From Desulfamplus sp. (GTDB taxonomy: Bacteria > Desulfobacterota > Desulfobacteria > Desulfobacterales > Desulfobacteraceae): a stretch of DNA of 38,948 nt. The notes under the pieces are model-generated. The model ran no database searches and was not told the DNA's origin. It saw nothing but the letters and a program-made list of their open reading frames with translations. Positions 11,682-20,867 of this stretch are shown in pieces. The stretch lies in assembly GCA_015231705.1 (NCBI GenBank), contig JADGBC010000016.1, forward strand, positions 1 through 38,948, read 5' to 3'. A program made the position numbers and the translations under genes. Numbering within the stretch: the first letter of the stretch is position 1; every line of letters begins with the position of its first letter.

Positions 11682-12149
11682 ATGGCAAGAAAAAAAGTTG
11701 TATCAGGGCACTTACAAAAAGGGGCAGGGCAGAAAGATCGTCTTATCTCAAAATTTGTAAATTGTGTTATGAAAGACGGTAAAAAAAGTGCCGCACAGAA
11801 AGTTTTTGATGGTGCGTTATTGCTGGTCGAGAAAAGAACGGGAGAGCCACCATTGGAAGTTTTTGAAAAGGCCATTAACAATATAAGGCCTTCTGTAGAG
11901 GTAAAGTCTCGCAGAGTTGGAGGTTCAACCTATCAGGTTCCAACAGAGATAAAACCCTCTAGGCAGACGGCACTTGCGATCAGGTGGCTGCTTAAATTCA
12001 GCAAAACACGTTCTGAAAAGGGTATGACCAATAAGTTGGCTGCTGAGTTGATGGATGCATATAATGAACGCGGTGGAGCGGTCAAGAAAAGGGAAGATAC
12101 TCATAAAATGGCAGATGCAAACAAAGCTTTTGCCCATTTTAGGTGGTAG
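11682..12149 (+). CDS. rpsG: 30S ribosomal protein S7
   Basis: The product is 155 residues from the ATG at 11682 (MARKKVVSG), which has AAGGA and GGTGG upstream. A longer in-frame version from 11643 adds a hydrophobic, atypical leader and is rejected. Family blocks include [23 protein letters not shown] and the C-terminal [11 protein letters not shown]7 nucleates assembly of the 3' domain of 16S rRNA and lies at the E and P sites. In most bacteria fusA comes next; here it does not. Confidence 0.98.
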   Translation: MARKKVVSGHLQKGAGQKDRLISKFVNCVMKDGKKSAAQKVFDGALLLVEKRTGEPPLEVFEKAINNIRPSVEVKSRRVGGSTYQVPTEIKPSRQTALAIRWLLKFSKTRSEKGMTNKLAAELMDAYNERGGAVKKREDTHKMADANKAFAHFRW

Positions 12150-12322
12150 TGCGTAAATAAAGTGGTAGATTGTTATGTGAGTATTTTAAGATGTCGTAAC
12201 GCAAAATGCACAATTCAAAATGGGCATTTGTCAAATTTAAATGCTATTTGAACATGTAGTTTTTTTATTTTAGAAATATATTTTTTACAAATCCTGTTAA
12301 TATTTCAGGGAGGATAATTTAG
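12150..12322 (+). other. Gene-free rpsG-tuf spacer where fusA normally lies
   Basis: The 173 bases contain no ORF resembling any part of elongation factor G. AAATGC (12204-12209) can pair with GCATTT (12224-12229). A weak promoter candidate is TTGAAC near 12247 followed 17 bases later by TAGAAA, but neither box is good. The tuf ribosome binding site GGGAGGA is at the end. Confidence 0.5.
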
Positions 12323-13516
12323 ATGGCAAAAGAGAAGTTTAAAAGAAATAAACCCCATGTGAATATTGGAACCATTGGCCATATTGACCATGGCAAGACT
12401 ACCTTAACCGCTGCTATTACAAAGCATGCCGCATTGAAGGGTCATGGGACATATGTTCCTTTTGACGAGATTGACAAGGCTCCAGAAGAGAGAGAGCGCG
12501 GTATTACCATTGCAACTGCCCATGTTGAGTATGAAAGCGATAGCAGGCACTATGCTCATGTCGACTGTCCAGGCCATGCTGACTATATCAAAAACATGAT
12601 AACTGGAGCGGCTCAGATGGATGGTGCGATTCTAGTTGTCAGTGCAGATGATGGCCCCATGCCTCAGACTCGTGAACATATTCTTCTTGCCCGTCAGGTT
12701 GGTGTGCCAAGCATGGTAGTGTTTCTGAATAAATGCGATATGGTTGATGATGAAGAGCTGATAGAGCTTGTTGAAATGGAATTGAGAGAACTTTTGGACA
12801 AATATGACTTTCCTGGAGATGATACTCCTATTGTTCGTGGAAGTGCTCTTAAAGCCCTTGAGTGTGATGATCCTAATGGAGATGATGCAAAATGCATCAC
12901 TGAGCTTCTTAATGTTCTTGATACATATATTCCGGAGCCGAAGCGTGATATGGATAAAGACTTCCTTATGCCTATTGAGGATGTTTTCAGTATATCAGGT
13001 CGTGGTACTGTTGTAACGGGAAGAATTGAAAGGGGTATAATCAAGACTGGTGATGAAGTTGAGTTGGTTGGTATTCGAGATACAGCTAAAACCACCTGTA
13101 CTGGAGTTGAGATGTTCAGAAAACTTCTTGACGAAGGTCAAGCTGGAGATAATGTGGGACTTCTCCTTCGCGGTACCAAGAGAGATGCTGTTGAGAGAGG
13201 CCAGGTAGTAGCCAAGCCCGGTACAATTACTCCTCATACCAAGTTTGGAGCAGAGATTTATTGTTTGAGTAAAGAAGAGGGTGGTCGTCATACTCCTTTC
13301 TTCTCAGGCTACAGACCTCAGTTTTTTTTCAGAACTACCGATGTGACCGGCATTCTCTCTCTTGCTGAAGGTGTTGAGATGATTATGCCTGGTGATAATG
13401 CAAGTATTACGGCTGAACTGATTGCTCCTATTGCCATGGAAAAAGAACTTCGTTTTGCCATCAGGGAAGGTGGACGTACCGTAGGTGCTGGTGTTATTGG
13501 CGAAATAATCGAATAA
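12323..13516 (+). CDS. tuf: Elongation factor Tu
   Basis: The product is 397 residues. The P-loop GHIDHGKTT is at about residues 18-26, the switch region RGITI at about 59-63, DCPGH at about 81-85 and the guanine-specificity NKCD at about 136-139. The catalytic histidine of DCPGH is present. C-terminal domains 2 and 3 are complete ([17 protein letters not shown]). EF-Tu delivers aminoacyl-tRNA to the ribosome as a GTP complex. rpsJ follows after 22 bases, so tuf is the link between the str and S10 segments. No second tuf copy lies in the window. Confidence 0.99.
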   Translation: MAKEKFKRNKPHVNIGTIGHIDHGKTTLTAAITKHAALKGHGTYVPFDEIDKAPEERERGITIATAHVEYESDSRHYAHVDCPGHADYIKNMITGAAQMDGAILVVSADDGPMPQTREHILLARQVGVPSMVVFLNKCDMVDDEELIELVEMELRELLDKYDFPGDDTPIVRGSALKALECDDPNGDDAKCITELLNVLDTYIPEPKRDMDKDFLMPIEDVFSISGRGTVVTGRIERGIIKTGDEVELVGIRDTAKTTCTGVEMFRKLLDEGQAGDNVGLLLRGTKRDAVERGQVVAKPGTITPHTKFGAEIYCLSKEEGGRHTPFFSGYRPQFFFRTTDVTGILSLAEGVEMIMPGDNASITAELIAPIAMEKELRFAIREGGRTVGAGVIGEIIE

Positions 13517-13538
13517 AGCATAAGAATATAAGGTCGTT

Positions 13539-13847
13539 ATGATAAAATCAAAAATCAGGATCAGGCTCAAAGCATACGATCATAAACTTCTTGATCAGTC
13601 CTCTATTGATATTGTTGATACTGCAAGAAAGACAGGTGCAAAGGTTGTGGGTCCTATACCACTTCCAACAAGGATAAATAAATTCTGTGTTCTCAGATCT
13701 CCTCATGTAAATAAGAAATCTCGTGAACAGTTTGAAATCAGAACCCATAAACGACTGATGGATATCCTTGATCCAACCCAGCAGACAGTTGATGCTCTTA
13801 TGAAGCTTGACCTTTCGCCAGGTGTTGATGTTCAGATAAAACTTTAA
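13539..13847 (+). CDS. rpsJ: 30S ribosomal protein S10
   Basis: The product is 102 residues, with the conserved [17 protein letters not shown] near the N-terminus, [19 protein letters not shown] in the long loop and EIRTHKR. S10 is a 30S head protein and, in other bacteria, also the NusE antitermination factor. It starts the S10 segment. The start lacks a strong ribosome binding site (AAGGTCGTT), so translation may be partly coupled to tuf. Confidence 0.98.
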   Translation: MIKSKIRIRLKAYDHKLLDQSSIDIVDTARKTGAKVVGPIPLPTRINKFCVLRSPHVNKKSREQFEIRTHKRLMDILDPTQQTVDALMKLDLSPGVDVQIKL

Positions 13848-13859
13848 GCAAAGAGAATG

Positions 13860-13878
13860 CCTTAAATACAATTTAAGG
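13860..13878 (+). promoter_or_regulatory. Perfect dyad between rpsJ and rplC
   Basis: CCTTAAAT (13860-13867) and ATTTAAGG (13871-13878) form an 8-bp perfect stem with the loop ACA, ending directly before the rplC ribosome binding site AGGCGGG. It is AU-rich and lacks a T-run. It could mask or space the ribosome binding site. Confidence 0.45.
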
Positions 13879-13895
13879 TCAGGCGGGAAGTGACG

Positions 13896-14528
13896 ATGTG
13901 TAATGGAATTTTAGGAAAAAAAATCGGTATGACCAATGTTTTTGCATCAGATGGCCGCCTTATACCTGTTACTGTGGTGCAGGTAGGGCCATGTTATGTG
14001 ACTCAAATAAAATCGGACAAAACCGATGGATATAGTGCTTTACAATTGGGTTTCGGAGAAAAGAGTCTCGCAAAGGTTAATAAGCCTGCTGCCGGACATT
14101 TTTCCAAAAGCGGGTCAGCAGCGTTTTCAGCTCTTCGGGAGTTCAGGGTTGATACTCCTGAAAACTATCAACTGGGTCAGCTTGTCAACCTTGAAATGTT
14201 TTCTGTTGGTGAAAAAATTCATGTCTCAGGTGTTTCAAAAGGACGTGGATTTGCTGGTACCGTGAAAAGACATGGCTTTACCATAGGGCCAAAGTCACAT
14301 GGAAGTAGGAATATGCGTGAACCAGGTTCTGTTGGCTGCAGTGCGTGGCCATCAAGAATTATAAAAGGCAAAAAAATGCCCGGTCACATGGGTGTTGATA
14401 GAAAAACAGTCAAAAATCTTGAAATTATCGACATCAGACCCGAACAGAATCTGATGCTAATCAAGGGTGCTGTACCTGGTTCTAAAACCGGTATTCTCGA
14501 ATTAGTCAAGTCCAGCTCCAAAAAATAA
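13896..14528 (+). CDS. rplC: 50S ribosomal protein L3
   Basis: The product is 210 residues from the ATG at 13896 (MCNGILGKKIGMT), 8 bases after GGCGGG. A GTG at 13890 is too close to that site. The signatures VSGVSKGRGFAGTVKRHGF and PGSVGCSAWPSRI, with the GQ-like loop GKKMPGHMG, are in place. L3 reaches into the peptidyl transferase centre and is an early assembly protein. It is followed by an unusually long 147-base spacer before rplD. Confidence 0.98.
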   Translation: MCNGILGKKIGMTNVFASDGRLIPVTVVQVGPCYVTQIKSDKTDGYSALQLGFGEKSLAKVNKPAAGHFSKSGSAAFSALREFRVDTPENYQLGQLVNLEMFSVGEKIHVSGVSKGRGFAGTVKRHGFTIGPKSHGSRNMREPGSVGCSAWPSRIIKGKKMPGHMGVDRKTVKNLEIIDIRPEQNLMLIKGAVPGSKTGILELVKSSSKK

Positions 14529-14545
14529 GACTGATATAAACTTAA

Positions 14546-14648
14546 ATTGATCTGGTATGAAGCGGGACTAATTATTCTTCGTTCGAAGACCCAAAAGGGA
14601 TCAATATTACTACGACTGTGGGTATTGCAATCATTTCGCAGTGATGCA
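14546..14648 (+). promoter_or_regulatory. Structured RNA candidate in the rplC-rplD spacer
   Basis: An outer stem ATTGATC (14546-14552) with GATCAAT (14599-14605) encloses GGG (14564-14566) with CCC (14590-14592). That pair encloses TCTTCG (14576-14581) with CGAAGA (14584-14589). A second hairpin TGC-A-ATCA (14626-14633) with TGATGCA (14642-14648) follows, about 20 bases before the rplD ribosome binding site. No T-run is present. L4 is a known autogenous regulator in gammaproteobacteria, acting at a different place (before rpsJ). A role in L4 control here is inference only. Confidence 0.55.
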
Positions 14649-14675
14649 TGGTCGTTATTTTAAATGAGGAAGTAT

Positions 14676-15296
14676 ATGGCTGCTGTAGATGTTTTGAACA
14701 GGACGGGTGAAAAGGTTTCAGAAGTTGACCTGTCTGATGATATATTCTCCATTCCTGTAAAAAAGAGTGTACTGCACGATGTGGTTAGAATGCAGCTTGC
14801 ATCTAGACGCTCTGGAACCGCAACTGTCAAAGACAGGTCTGATGTTGCAGGAAGTACAAGGAAATTATACAGGCAGAAAGGGACTGGCAATGCACGGTCT
14901 GGAGGTATTAAATCACCTTTGAGAAGAGGTGGTGGGGTTATTTTTGGACCGATGCAGAGATCGTATGATCATAAAGTCAACAAAAAAGTCAAAAGTCTTG
15001 CCCTTAAAATGGCATTAAGTTCAAAATTTGAGAATCATGAGCTGTTTGTTATTAATTCTTTTGAGCTGGATCAGATTAAAACAAAGGATCTCATAAGTGT
15101 GACTAGGAATCTTGGTTTAAAAAAAGTGCTTATTATCACCAACGAAGATGACAGAAATCTTTTTCTCTCAGCACAAAATATACCGGATCTTAAAGTACTT
15201 AAGACAGAAGGCTTAAATGTATATGACCTTCTGAAATATGACAATCTTCTGCTTGTTGAATCTTCTATCCAGGAAATTGAAGGGAGGCTTGCTTAA
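14676..15296 (+). CDS. rplD: 50S ribosomal protein L4
   Basis: The product is 206 residues from the ATG at 14676 (MAAVDVLNRTG), 5 bases after GAGG. An ATG at 14664 includes the ribosome binding site in its coding region and is less likely. The conserved loop YRQKGTGNARSG, followed by RRGGGVIFGP, is the extension that lines the peptide exit tunnel. L4 is an early-binding 50S protein. rplW begins 4 bases downstream. Confidence 0.98.
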   Translation: MAAVDVLNRTGEKVSEVDLSDDIFSIPVKKSVLHDVVRMQLASRRSGTATVKDRSDVAGSTRKLYRQKGTGNARSGGIKSPLRRGGGVIFGPMQRSYDHKVNKKVKSLALKMALSSKFENHELFVINSFELDQIKTKDLISVTRNLGLKKVLIITNEDDRNLFLSAQNIPDLKVLKTEGLNVYDLLKYDNLLLVESSIQEIEGRLA

Positions 15297-15299
15297 ATA

Positions 15300-15587
15300 A
15301 TGATCGAATATGATATAATAAGAAGGCCTGTTCAGAGTGAAAAGTCAAATTTGCAGAAGGAGCAATTTAACCAGCTCACCTTTGAGGTATCACCCTCTGC
15401 AAACAGGGTGGAAATTAAGAATGCAATAGAAAAAATATTTAATGCCAAGGTTAAATCCGTAAATACGTTGAATGTAAAGGGTAAAGTGAAGCGTCGTGGG
15501 CGCATACTCGGAAAAAGACGGGACTGGAAGAAAGCCATTGTGAGGTTAATGCCTGGGCAGAGAATTGATTTTTTTGAAGGTGTTTAA
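15300..15587 (+). CDS. rplW: 50S ribosomal protein L23
   Basis: The product is 95 residues. It begins [16 protein letters not shown], and the C-terminal half contains [20 protein letters not shown]23 sits at the exit of the peptide tunnel and is the docking site for trigger factor and the signal recognition particle. It overlaps no gene but is separated from rplD by only 3 bases, so coupled translation is likely. Confidence 0.98.
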   Translation: MIEYDIIRRPVQSEKSNLQKEQFNQLTFEVSPSANRVEIKNAIEKIFNAKVKSVNTLNVKGKVKRRGRILGKRRDWKKAIVRLMPGQRIDFFEGV

Positions 15588-15599
15588 AGGGATAATAAA

Positions 15600-16430
15600 A
15601 TGGCAATTAAGAAAACAAAGCCCACATCACCCGGAAGAAGAGCACAGGAATATTCTACATTTGATGAAATAACAAAAGATAAACCTGAACGATCTCTTAT
15701 TAAGAAACTAAAGAAGACAGCTGGAAGAAATTCATACGGAAGAATAACCAGCAGGCACAAAGGTGGCGGTGCCAAAAAACAGTATCGAATTATTGATTTC
15801 AAACGGGATAAAGATGGTATTCCTGCAAAAGTTACTGCTATAGAGTACGATCCAAATCGAAGTGCTCGGATTGCACTTCTCGTCTATGCTGATGGTGAAA
15901 AAAGATATATTTTGGCACCACGGGATATCTCCGTAGGAGATCAGATTGAGACAGGTCCTCAATCTGATATCAAACCAGGTAATTGCCTCCCGCTCGAGAA
16001 CATACCTCTTGGTACCCGCATACATAATGTTGAGCTGAAACAGAGCAAGGGTGGGCAGATCGTACGAAGTGCCGGCACATATGCAAGACTTATGGCCAAA
16101 GAGGGAACGTATGCTCAGGTACTTTTGCCTTCTGGTGAAGTGCGCATGATTCATATAAAGTGCAAGGCAACCATCGGAAGAGTTGGCAATGAGAAACATG
16201 GTGATATCAATATAGGAAAGGCTGGTCGAACTCGATGGCTTGGTAAACGGCCTTCGGTAAGGGGTGTTGCAATGAATCCTGTTGACCATCCTATGGGTGG
16301 TGGTGAAGGAAGATCTTCTGGTGGAAGGCAGCCATGTACGCCTTGGGGCGTGCCTACAAAAGGCTATAAAACCCGAAAAAACAAGAGATCTGATCAGTAC
16401 ATCGTCAAAAGAAGATCTAAGAAAAAATAA
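15600..16430 (+). CDS. rplB: 50S ribosomal protein L2
   Basis: The product is 276 residues, the typical length. It carries [21 protein letters not shown] in the N-terminal OB domain and the diagnostic [19 protein letters not shown] loop (about residues 220-238), which includes the histidine linked to peptidyl-transferase activity. The basic C-terminus ends RSKKK. L2 is required for subunit association and tRNA binding. The gap to rplW is 12 bases with an AAAGGGAT-like site. Confidence 0.99.
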   Translation: MAIKKTKPTSPGRRAQEYSTFDEITKDKPERSLIKKLKKTAGRNSYGRITSRHKGGGAKKQYRIIDFKRDKDGIPAKVTAIEYDPNRSARIALLVYADGEKRYILAPRDISVGDQIETGPQSDIKPGNCLPLENIPLGTRIHNVELKQSKGGQIVRSAGTYARLMAKEGTYAQVLLPSGEVRMIHIKCKATIGRVGNEKHGDINIGKAGRTRWLGKRPSVRGVAMNPVDHPMGGGEGRSSGGRQPCTPWGVPTKGYKTRKNKRSDQYIVKRRSKKK

Positions 16431-16443
16431 AAGGTGATCTGAT

Positions 16444-16728
16444 ATGCCAAGGTCGTTGAAAAAGGGCCCATATATAGCCCAGGAGCTTTTGAAAAAAGTA
16501 GTAGCACTCCAGGATAGTAAGAATAGTAATCAAGTTATTAAAACCTGGTCACGCAGGTCAACCATCTTTCCCGAGATGGTTGGTATTACTCTTGCGGTGC
16601 ATAATGGAAAAAAATTTATTCCCGTCTTTGTTACAGAAAACATGGTAGGTCATAAACTTGGTGAGTTTTCACCAACCCGAACCTTTTATGGTCATGCAGG
16701 CGATAAGAAATCTAAACTCAAAAAATAA
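16444..16728 (+). CDS. rpsS: 30S ribosomal protein S19
   Basis: The product is 94 residues, starting [11 protein letters not shown] and containing [38 protein letters not shown] and [13 protein letters not shown]19 forms a head complex with S13 and contacts the A-site tRNA. It stands between rplB and rplV as in the standard S10 operon. Confidence 0.99.
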   Translation: MPRSLKKGPYIAQELLKKVVALQDSKNSNQVIKTWSRRSTIFPEMVGITLAVHNGKKFIPVFVTENMVGHKLGEFSPTRTFYGHAGDKKSKLKK

Positions 16729-16759
16729 GCTGACGGGTTTAACGTTAAAGGATATACTG

Positions 16760-17095
16760 ATGGAAGTTAAGGCGGTAACAAAATATGTGCGTATTTCGCC
16801 GTTTAAACTGCGGGCACCTGTAGATGCTGTAAAAGGAAAGAAGGTTGAAGATGCGTTGAATCTTCTTAAATTCATGCCCCTTAAGGCAGCTGGTATTATT
16901 TCAAAGACCCTCAGGTCTGCAGTGGCCAATGCAGAGCACAATAATGAAATTGATATAGATGATCTTGTTGTAAAAAATATATCTGTTGATCACGGTCCCT
17001 CTTTGAAAAGATTCAGGGCCAGAGCCAGAGGCAGAGGTGCAAGGATTCTGAAAAGAACCAGCCATATAACAGTCACAGTTGCGGAAACGGTCTAA
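16760..17095 (+). CDS. rplV: 50S ribosomal protein L22
   Basis: The product is 111 residues from the ATG at 16760 ([18 protein letters not shown]), with AAAGGA upstream. A longer frame starting inside rpsS is rejected because it would overlap that gene by 71 bases. The tunnel-lining hairpin is the region around [16 protein letters not shown]22 contacts all domains of 23S rRNA and forms part of the exit tunnel. Confidence 0.98.
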   Translation: MEVKAVTKYVRISPFKLRAPVDAVKGKKVEDALNLLKFMPLKAAGIISKTLRSAVANAEHNNEIDIDDLVVKNISVDHGPSLKRFRARARGRGARILKRTSHITVTVAETV

Positions 17096-17111
17096 ATAGG
17101 GAGGGAATGGC

Positions 17112-17759
17112 TTGGGCCAAAAAGTAAATCCGATTGGATTAAGATTAGGTATAACAGGAACATGGGACTCCAGATGGTATGCCGATAAAGAGTATGCCGG
17201 TTTTGTATATGAAGATTACAAAATCAGGAAGTTTTTGAAAAAAAAGCTCTACCATGCAGGAATTTCAAAAATTGAAATCGAGCGTTTTTCTAAACGTATT
17301 AGAGTTAGGGTGTTTGCGGCAAGACCTGGAATCATTATAGGTAAGAAAGGTGCAGATATTGCCCTCCTGAAACAAGAGCTTGAAGGTATAGTTTCACCTG
17401 AAGTTCTCATTGATATTAAGGAAGTTCGCCGACCAGAAACCGATGCCCAGCTTGTTGCAGAAAATATAGCCCTTCAGCTTGAACGTCGAATTGCATTCAG
17501 AAGAGCCATGAAAAGGAGCGTTACTTCTGCTATGCGTTTTGGAGCTCAGGGAATAAAAATTATCTGCTCTGGCAGACTGGGTGGTGCAGAGATGGCTAGA
17601 ACTGAATGGTATAAAGAGGGGCGAATTCCACTTCATACACTCAGGGCAGATATGGATTATGGGTTTATTGAAGCACGTACCACCTATGGAACTATTGGCA
17701 TTAAAGTCTTTGTTTTTAAAGGCGAAGTGCTCAATATTGATCAGAAAGTTACAGCCTAG
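17112..17759 (+). CDS. rpsC: 30S ribosomal protein S3
   Basis: The product is 215 residues from a TTG start (reads [13 protein letters not shown]), preceded by AGGGAGGGA. An ATG at 17107 is in another frame. It has an N-terminal KH domain with PGIIIGKKG (about residues 77-85), then a C-terminal domain with [10 protein letters not shown] and [17 protein letters not shown]3 lines the mRNA entry channel and contributes to helicase activity. Confidence 0.98.
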   Translation: MGQKVNPIGLRLGITGTWDSRWYADKEYAGFVYEDYKIRKFLKKKLYHAGISKIEIERFSKRIRVRVFAARPGIIIGKKGADIALLKQELEGIVSPEVLIDIKEVRRPETDAQLVAENIALQLERRIAFRRAMKRSVTSAMRFGAQGIKIICSGRLGGAEMARTEWYKEGRIPLHTLRADMDYGFIEARTTYGTIGIKVFVFKGEVLNIDQKVTA

Positions 17760-17780
17760 CCGGCTGATAAGGAGATAATT

Positions 17781-18188
17781 ATGCTGAGTCCCAAAAAAGT
17801 AAAGTACCGCAAACGGATGCGCGGTAGGCTGAAGGGAAAACCCAGCAGGGGAACGGAACTTAATTTTGGTGAATTTGGTCTTCAAGCCGTTGAATGTGGT
17901 TATGTAAATGCAAGACAGATTGAAGCTGCCCGTATTGCAATGACCCGCAAAATAAAGAGGCTTGGAAAAACATGGATCCGGTTTTTCCCTGACAAGCCTA
18001 TTACCAAAAAACCCGCAGAAGTCAGAATGGGTAAGGGTAAGGGGCCTACTGAAGGTTGGGTGGCAGCCGTAAAGCCTGGTAAAATTTTATATGAGATGGA
18101 GGGGGTTCCAAGGGAGCTTGCAATTGAGGCCCTTGAGCTTGCGGCACATAAACTCTCTGTTAAAACGCGCTTTGTGGAAAGGGTATAG
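17781..18188 (+). CDS. rplP: 50S ribosomal protein L16
   Basis: The product is 135 residues with [16 protein letters not shown] at the N-terminus, [18 protein letters not shown] and [18 protein letters not shown]. These are all diagnostic L16 blocks. L16 is close to the A site of the peptidyl transferase centre and is needed late in 50S assembly. The ribosome binding site AAGGAGA is 6-12 bases upstream. Confidence 0.99.
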   Translation: MLSPKKVKYRKRMRGRLKGKPSRGTELNFGEFGLQAVECGYVNARQIEAARIAMTRKIKRLGKTWIRFFPDKPITKKPAEVRMGKGKGPTEGWVAAVKPGKILYEMEGVPRELAIEALELAAHKLSVKTRFVERV

Positions 18189-18194
18189 CAACAC

Positions 18195-18392
18195 ATGAAG
18201 ACTAGTGAAATCAGAGCCATGAGTGCAGATGAAATTCATATTAAACTGGCTGAGCTGAAAAAAGAGTTTTTTAATCTTCGTTTTCAGCATGGTGTAGGGC
18301 GGCTTGAAAATACGGCCATTCTCCCTAAAATCAGAAAGGATATAGCTCAATTGATGACCATATCCAGGGAGATGAACTTAAATATTAGCTAA
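18195..18392 (+). CDS. rpmC: 50S ribosomal protein L29
   Basis: The product is 65 residues, two helices, beginning [14 protein letters not shown]. It has the family motif [21 protein letters not shown] in the second half. L29 lies next to L23 at the tunnel exit. Only 6 bases separate it from rplP and no strong ribosome binding site is visible, so translational coupling is likely. Confidence 0.97.
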   Translation: MKTSEIRAMSADEIHIKLAELKKEFFNLRFQHGVGRLENTAILPKIRKDIAQLMTISREMNLNIS

Positions 18393-18411
18393 TTTGAGAA
18401 AAGTTGATGCC

Positions 18412-18669
18412 ATGAATGAAAGAGGAAGGAAGAAAATACTTCTGGGAACAGTAGTATCAGACAAGATGGAAAAATCAGTGGTTGTGCAGGTCGAAAGACT
18501 TGTTCAACACGCTGTTTACAAAAAATATATTAAAAAATACAAAAAGTATGCTGCTCACGACGAAACGAACCAGTGCAAGACCGGTGATCTGGTGAAAATT
18601 ACAGAGTCAAGGCCTTTGAGCAAAACAAAAAAATTTCGGGTCAGTGAGATTGTCAAGAGGGCAGTTTGA
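18412..18669 (+). CDS. rpsQ: 30S ribosomal protein S17
   Basis: The product is 85 residues from the ATG at 18412 ([21 protein letters not shown]). An in-frame TTG at 18394, 2 bases after the rpmC stop, would add six residues. Neither start has a good ribosome binding site, so the choice rests on family length. The OB-fold blocks [17 protein letters not shown] and [15 protein letters not shown] are present. S17 is a primary 16S binding protein of the body. Confidence 0.95.
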   Translation: MNERGRKKILLGTVVSDKMEKSVVVQVERLVQHAVYKKYIKKYKKYAAHDETNQCKTGDLVKITESRPLSKTKKFRVSEIVKRAV

Positions 18670-18687
18670 TTTAAGGGGAGTTGAAAA

Positions 18688-19056
18688 ATGATTCAAACCG
18701 AAACGAGATTGACTGTGGCAGACAACTCCGGAGCCAAGGAGCTTTATTGTATTAAAGTTCTTGGTGGCTCGAAAAGACGTTATGCCGGCATTGGGGATAT
18801 TATTGTGGTTTCAGTAAAAGAGGCTATACCCAATGCCAAGGTAAAAAAAGGTGATGTAGTAAAGGCTGTGATTGTCAGAACCAAAAAGGAAATTTCAAGA
18901 CCCGATGGTTCAATGATTAGATTTGATGACAACTCAGCCGTTATCATCAATAATTCCAACGAACCGGTTGGAACCCGTATTTTCGGCCCGGTTGCAAGGG
19001 AACTGAGAGCCAAAAGGTTTATGAAAATAATTTCTCTGGCTCCTGAAGTTCTCTAG
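18688..19056 (+). CDS. rplN: 50S ribosomal protein L14
   Basis: The product is 122 residues, the invariant family length. It starts [18 protein letters not shown] and ends in the diagnostic [13 protein letters not shown]...[11 protein letters not shown]14 lies at the subunit interface and is the site where RsfS blocks joining. AAGGGGAG precedes the ATG. It is followed by a 92-base spacer with two hairpins. Confidence 0.99.
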   Translation: MIQTETRLTVADNSGAKELYCIKVLGGSKRRYAGIGDIIVVSVKEAIPNAKVKKGDVVKAVIVRTKKEISRPDGSMIRFDDNSAVIINNSNEPVGTRIFGPVARELRAKRFMKIISLAPEVL

Positions 19057-19065
19057 CCGCTTTCT

Positions 19066-19119
19066 CATGAAAAAAGGGGTATGCGATTTTCATGGTTGGG
19101 ATGCCCCATTCTGGGGCAT
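19066..19119 (+). promoter_or_regulatory. Twin hairpins between rplN and rplX
   Basis: CATGAAAA (19066-19073) pairs with TTTTCATG (19087-19094), an 8-bp stem with a 13-base loop. Seven bases later ATGCCCCA (19101-19108) pairs with TGGGGCAT (19112-19119), a perfect 8-bp G/C-rich stem with loop TTC. There is no T-run. The spacer ends with the rplX ribosome binding site ATGAGGA. This lies at the front of the L24-L5-S14-S8 group, where S8 feedback acts in enterobacteria, but the exact function cannot be read from the sequence. Confidence 0.55.
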
Positions 19120-19148
19120 GACGGTTTAGTATTTAATGAGGATTCCAA

Positions 19149-19478
19149 ATGGAAAGAGTAAGAACACGAATAAAAACTGATGATAAAGTTAAAATTCTTG
19201 CCGGTAAGGACAAAGGAAAGATTGGTAAGGTTTTAAAGGTGCTCAGGAAAAAAAATCGGGCTGTAGTTGAGAATGTGAATATTGCAAAGGTACATCAAAG
19301 ACCTACCCAGGGCAATCCCCAGGGCGGTATCGTTGAGAAACCCATGCCGGTTGATTATTCCAATCTTATGATTATGTGCACAAGGTGTGTCAAGCCCGTG
19401 CGCATCGGAATGAGAGAGCTGGAAAATGGTAAAAAGGTGAGATTCTGTAAAAAATGCAATGAACAGATTGATGCCTAA
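19149..19478 (+). CDS. rplX: 50S ribosomal protein L24, zinc-ribbon form
   Basis: The product is 109 residues. The N-terminal KOW motif is [21 protein letters not shown] (about residues 11-31), followed by [19 protein letters not shown]. The C-terminus carries four cysteines, C77-X2-C80 and C100-X2-C103, which is the zinc-ribbon variant of the family that E. coli lacks. L24 starts 50S assembly and lies near the tunnel exit. Confidence 0.98.
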   Translation: MERVRTRIKTDDKVKILAGKDKGKIGKVLKVLRKKNRAVVENVNIAKVHQRPTQGNPQGGIVEKPMPVDYSNLMIMCTRCVKPVRIGMRELENGKKVRFCKKCNEQIDA

Positions 19479-19502
19479 TATGCAGCCGAGGAGTAAAAAA
19501 CG

Positions 19503-20039
19503 TTGAGTCTTAAAGAGATATATAAAAAAGAGATGATGCCAGAGTTGCAAAAGACTTTTGGTTATCAAAATATGATGCAGATCCCTGTGCTGGAAAAAAT
19601 TGTGTTAAATATAGGACTTGGAGAAGCAATAAAAAATGTTAAATTACTTGATTCTGCAGTGGCTGACCTTGCTTTGATTGCCGGACAGAAGCCTGTAATC
19701 ACAAAGGCCAGAAAGTCCATTGCTGCATTTAAACTTCGTGAGGGTATGCCCATTGGTTGCATGGTGACCCTTCGTCGAGAAAAAATGTATGATTTTCTGG
19801 AGAAATTGGTTAATATTACACTTCCGCGAGTGCGTGACTTCAGGGGAATATCTGGAAAAGCTTTTGATGGCAGAGGCAATTACAGCCTTGGCATTAAAGA
19901 GCATATTATTTTTCCTGAAATTGATTATGATAAGACTGACAGCATCAAGGGTCTTAATATAACTATAGTCACAACGGCAAAAACGGATGAAGAAGGTAAA
20001 GCACTCCTGAAATTATTTGGGATGCCTTTCAAAAATTAG
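19503..20039 (+). CDS. rplE: 50S ribosomal protein L5
   Basis: The product is 178 residues from a TTG (reads [15 protein letters not shown]), about 9 bases after GAGGAG. The conserved blocks [43 protein letters not shown] and [20 protein letters not shown] are present. L5 binds 5S rRNA and contacts the P-site tRNA and the 30S head. rpsN begins 9 bases downstream. Confidence 0.98.
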   Translation: MSLKEIYKKEMMPELQKTFGYQNMMQIPVLEKIVLNIGLGEAIKNVKLLDSAVADLALIAGQKPVITKARKSIAAFKLREGMPIGCMVTLRREKMYDFLEKLVNITLPRVRDFRGISGKAFDGRGNYSLGIKEHIIFPEIDYDKTDSIKGLNITIVTTAKTDEEGKALLKLFGMPFKN

Positions 20040-20048
20040 GAGGGAATT

Positions 20049-20234
20049 TTGGCGAAAAAGTCTCTTATCGTTAGGGCTGCAAGGAAGCCGAAATTTGAGG
20101 TTCGTGCTTACAATCGTTGCCCGATATGTGGAAGACCCAGAGCATTTATCAGAAAAGCAGGTATTTGCAGAATATGTTTTAGAAACCTTGCTTCTGCTGG
20201 AAAATTGCCTGGTGTGACAAAATCAAGCTGGTAG
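20049..20234 (+). CDS. rpsN: 30S ribosomal protein S14, zinc-binding short form
   Basis: The product is 61 residues from a TTG (reads [16 protein letters not shown]), with AGGAGGG overlapping the rplE stop. Two CxxC pairs, C24/C27 and C40/C43, form the zinc knuckle of the short 'C+' S14 type, in contrast to the long cysteine-free form of E. coli. S14 is a head protein. A 220-base spacer with a large hairpin separates it from rpsH. Confidence 0.98.
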   Translation: MAKKSLIVRAARKPKFEVRAYNRCPICGRPRAFIRKAGICRICFRNLASAGKLPGVTKSSW

Positions 20235-20360
20235 TAGTGTCGTATTCAATATTCTTTCTATGATTTAAGAATATTTCAGAGGTAATTTTTTAATACTTAA
20301 TTCATAGAGAAAAGTTTGTCTGAATAGAAAAAACTGTTTAAAGTTAATTGCATTCATTAA

Positions 20361-20434
20361 GGGACACTGAAACACCCAAGCGTTCTTAAAAAGTTGAAAA
20401 CGCTTAAATTTAGGTGAAAATAGACAGAGTGTCC
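20361..20434 (+). promoter_or_regulatory. Three-tier stem-loop directly upstream of rpsH
   Basis: GGACACT (20362-20368) pairs with AGTGTCC (20428-20434). CACC (20373-20376) pairs with GGTG (20413-20416). AAGCGTT (20378-20384) pairs with AACGCTT (20399-20405) around a 14-base loop. The structure ends about 8 bases before the AGGAGAG ribosome binding site of rpsH. S8 is the translational repressor of its own operon in E. coli, so an S8-responsive leader is the natural hypothesis. The upstream half of the spacer (20235-20360) is AT-rich with no clear feature. Confidence 0.65.
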
Positions 20435-20454
20435 TCTTTGATCAGGAGAGAAAT

Positions 20455-20853
20455 ATGGCAATGAGTGATCCCATAGCGGACATGCTTACAAGAATCAGAA
20501 ATGGTGGAAAAGCTGAGTTCGCAAAAGTGGATATCCCCGGGTCCAAATTAAAAGTTGAAATGGCGCGGGTGCTAAAAGAGCAGGGATATATAAAAAATTA
20601 CAAATTCCTGGAAGATAACAAGCAGGGTATGCTGCGTGTCTATTTGAAATACGCTGGAAACAAAAAACCTGCCATTTATGGACTTGAGAGGGTTAGTAAA
20701 CCCAGTCGGAGAGTATATAAAAAGTCCAAAGAGATAAAACCGGTTTTAAACGGTCTTGGGATATCAATTTTATCCACTTCAAAAGGGTTGATGACGGATA
20801 AACAGGCAAGAAACGAGAATGTGGGCGGTGAAGTCCTCTGTAATATCTGGTAG
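20455..20853 (+). CDS. rpsH: 30S ribosomal protein S8
   Basis: The product is 132 residues, [16 protein letters not shown] at the start. It has the RNA-binding C-terminal blocks [27 protein letters not shown] and EVLCNIW. The ATG at 20455 follows AGGAGAG; an ATG six bases further in is also possible. S8 binds the central domain of 16S rRNA and is a known feedback regulator in other bacteria. A conspicuous structured leader precedes it here. Confidence 0.98.
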   Translation: MAMSDPIADMLTRIRNGGKAEFAKVDIPGSKLKVEMARVLKEQGYIKNYKFLEDNKQGMLRVYLKYAGNKKPAIYGLERVSKPSRRVYKKSKEIKPVLNGLGISILSTSKGLMTDKQARNENVGGEVLCNIW

Positions 20854-20867
20854 CACAGGAGGGTTAT

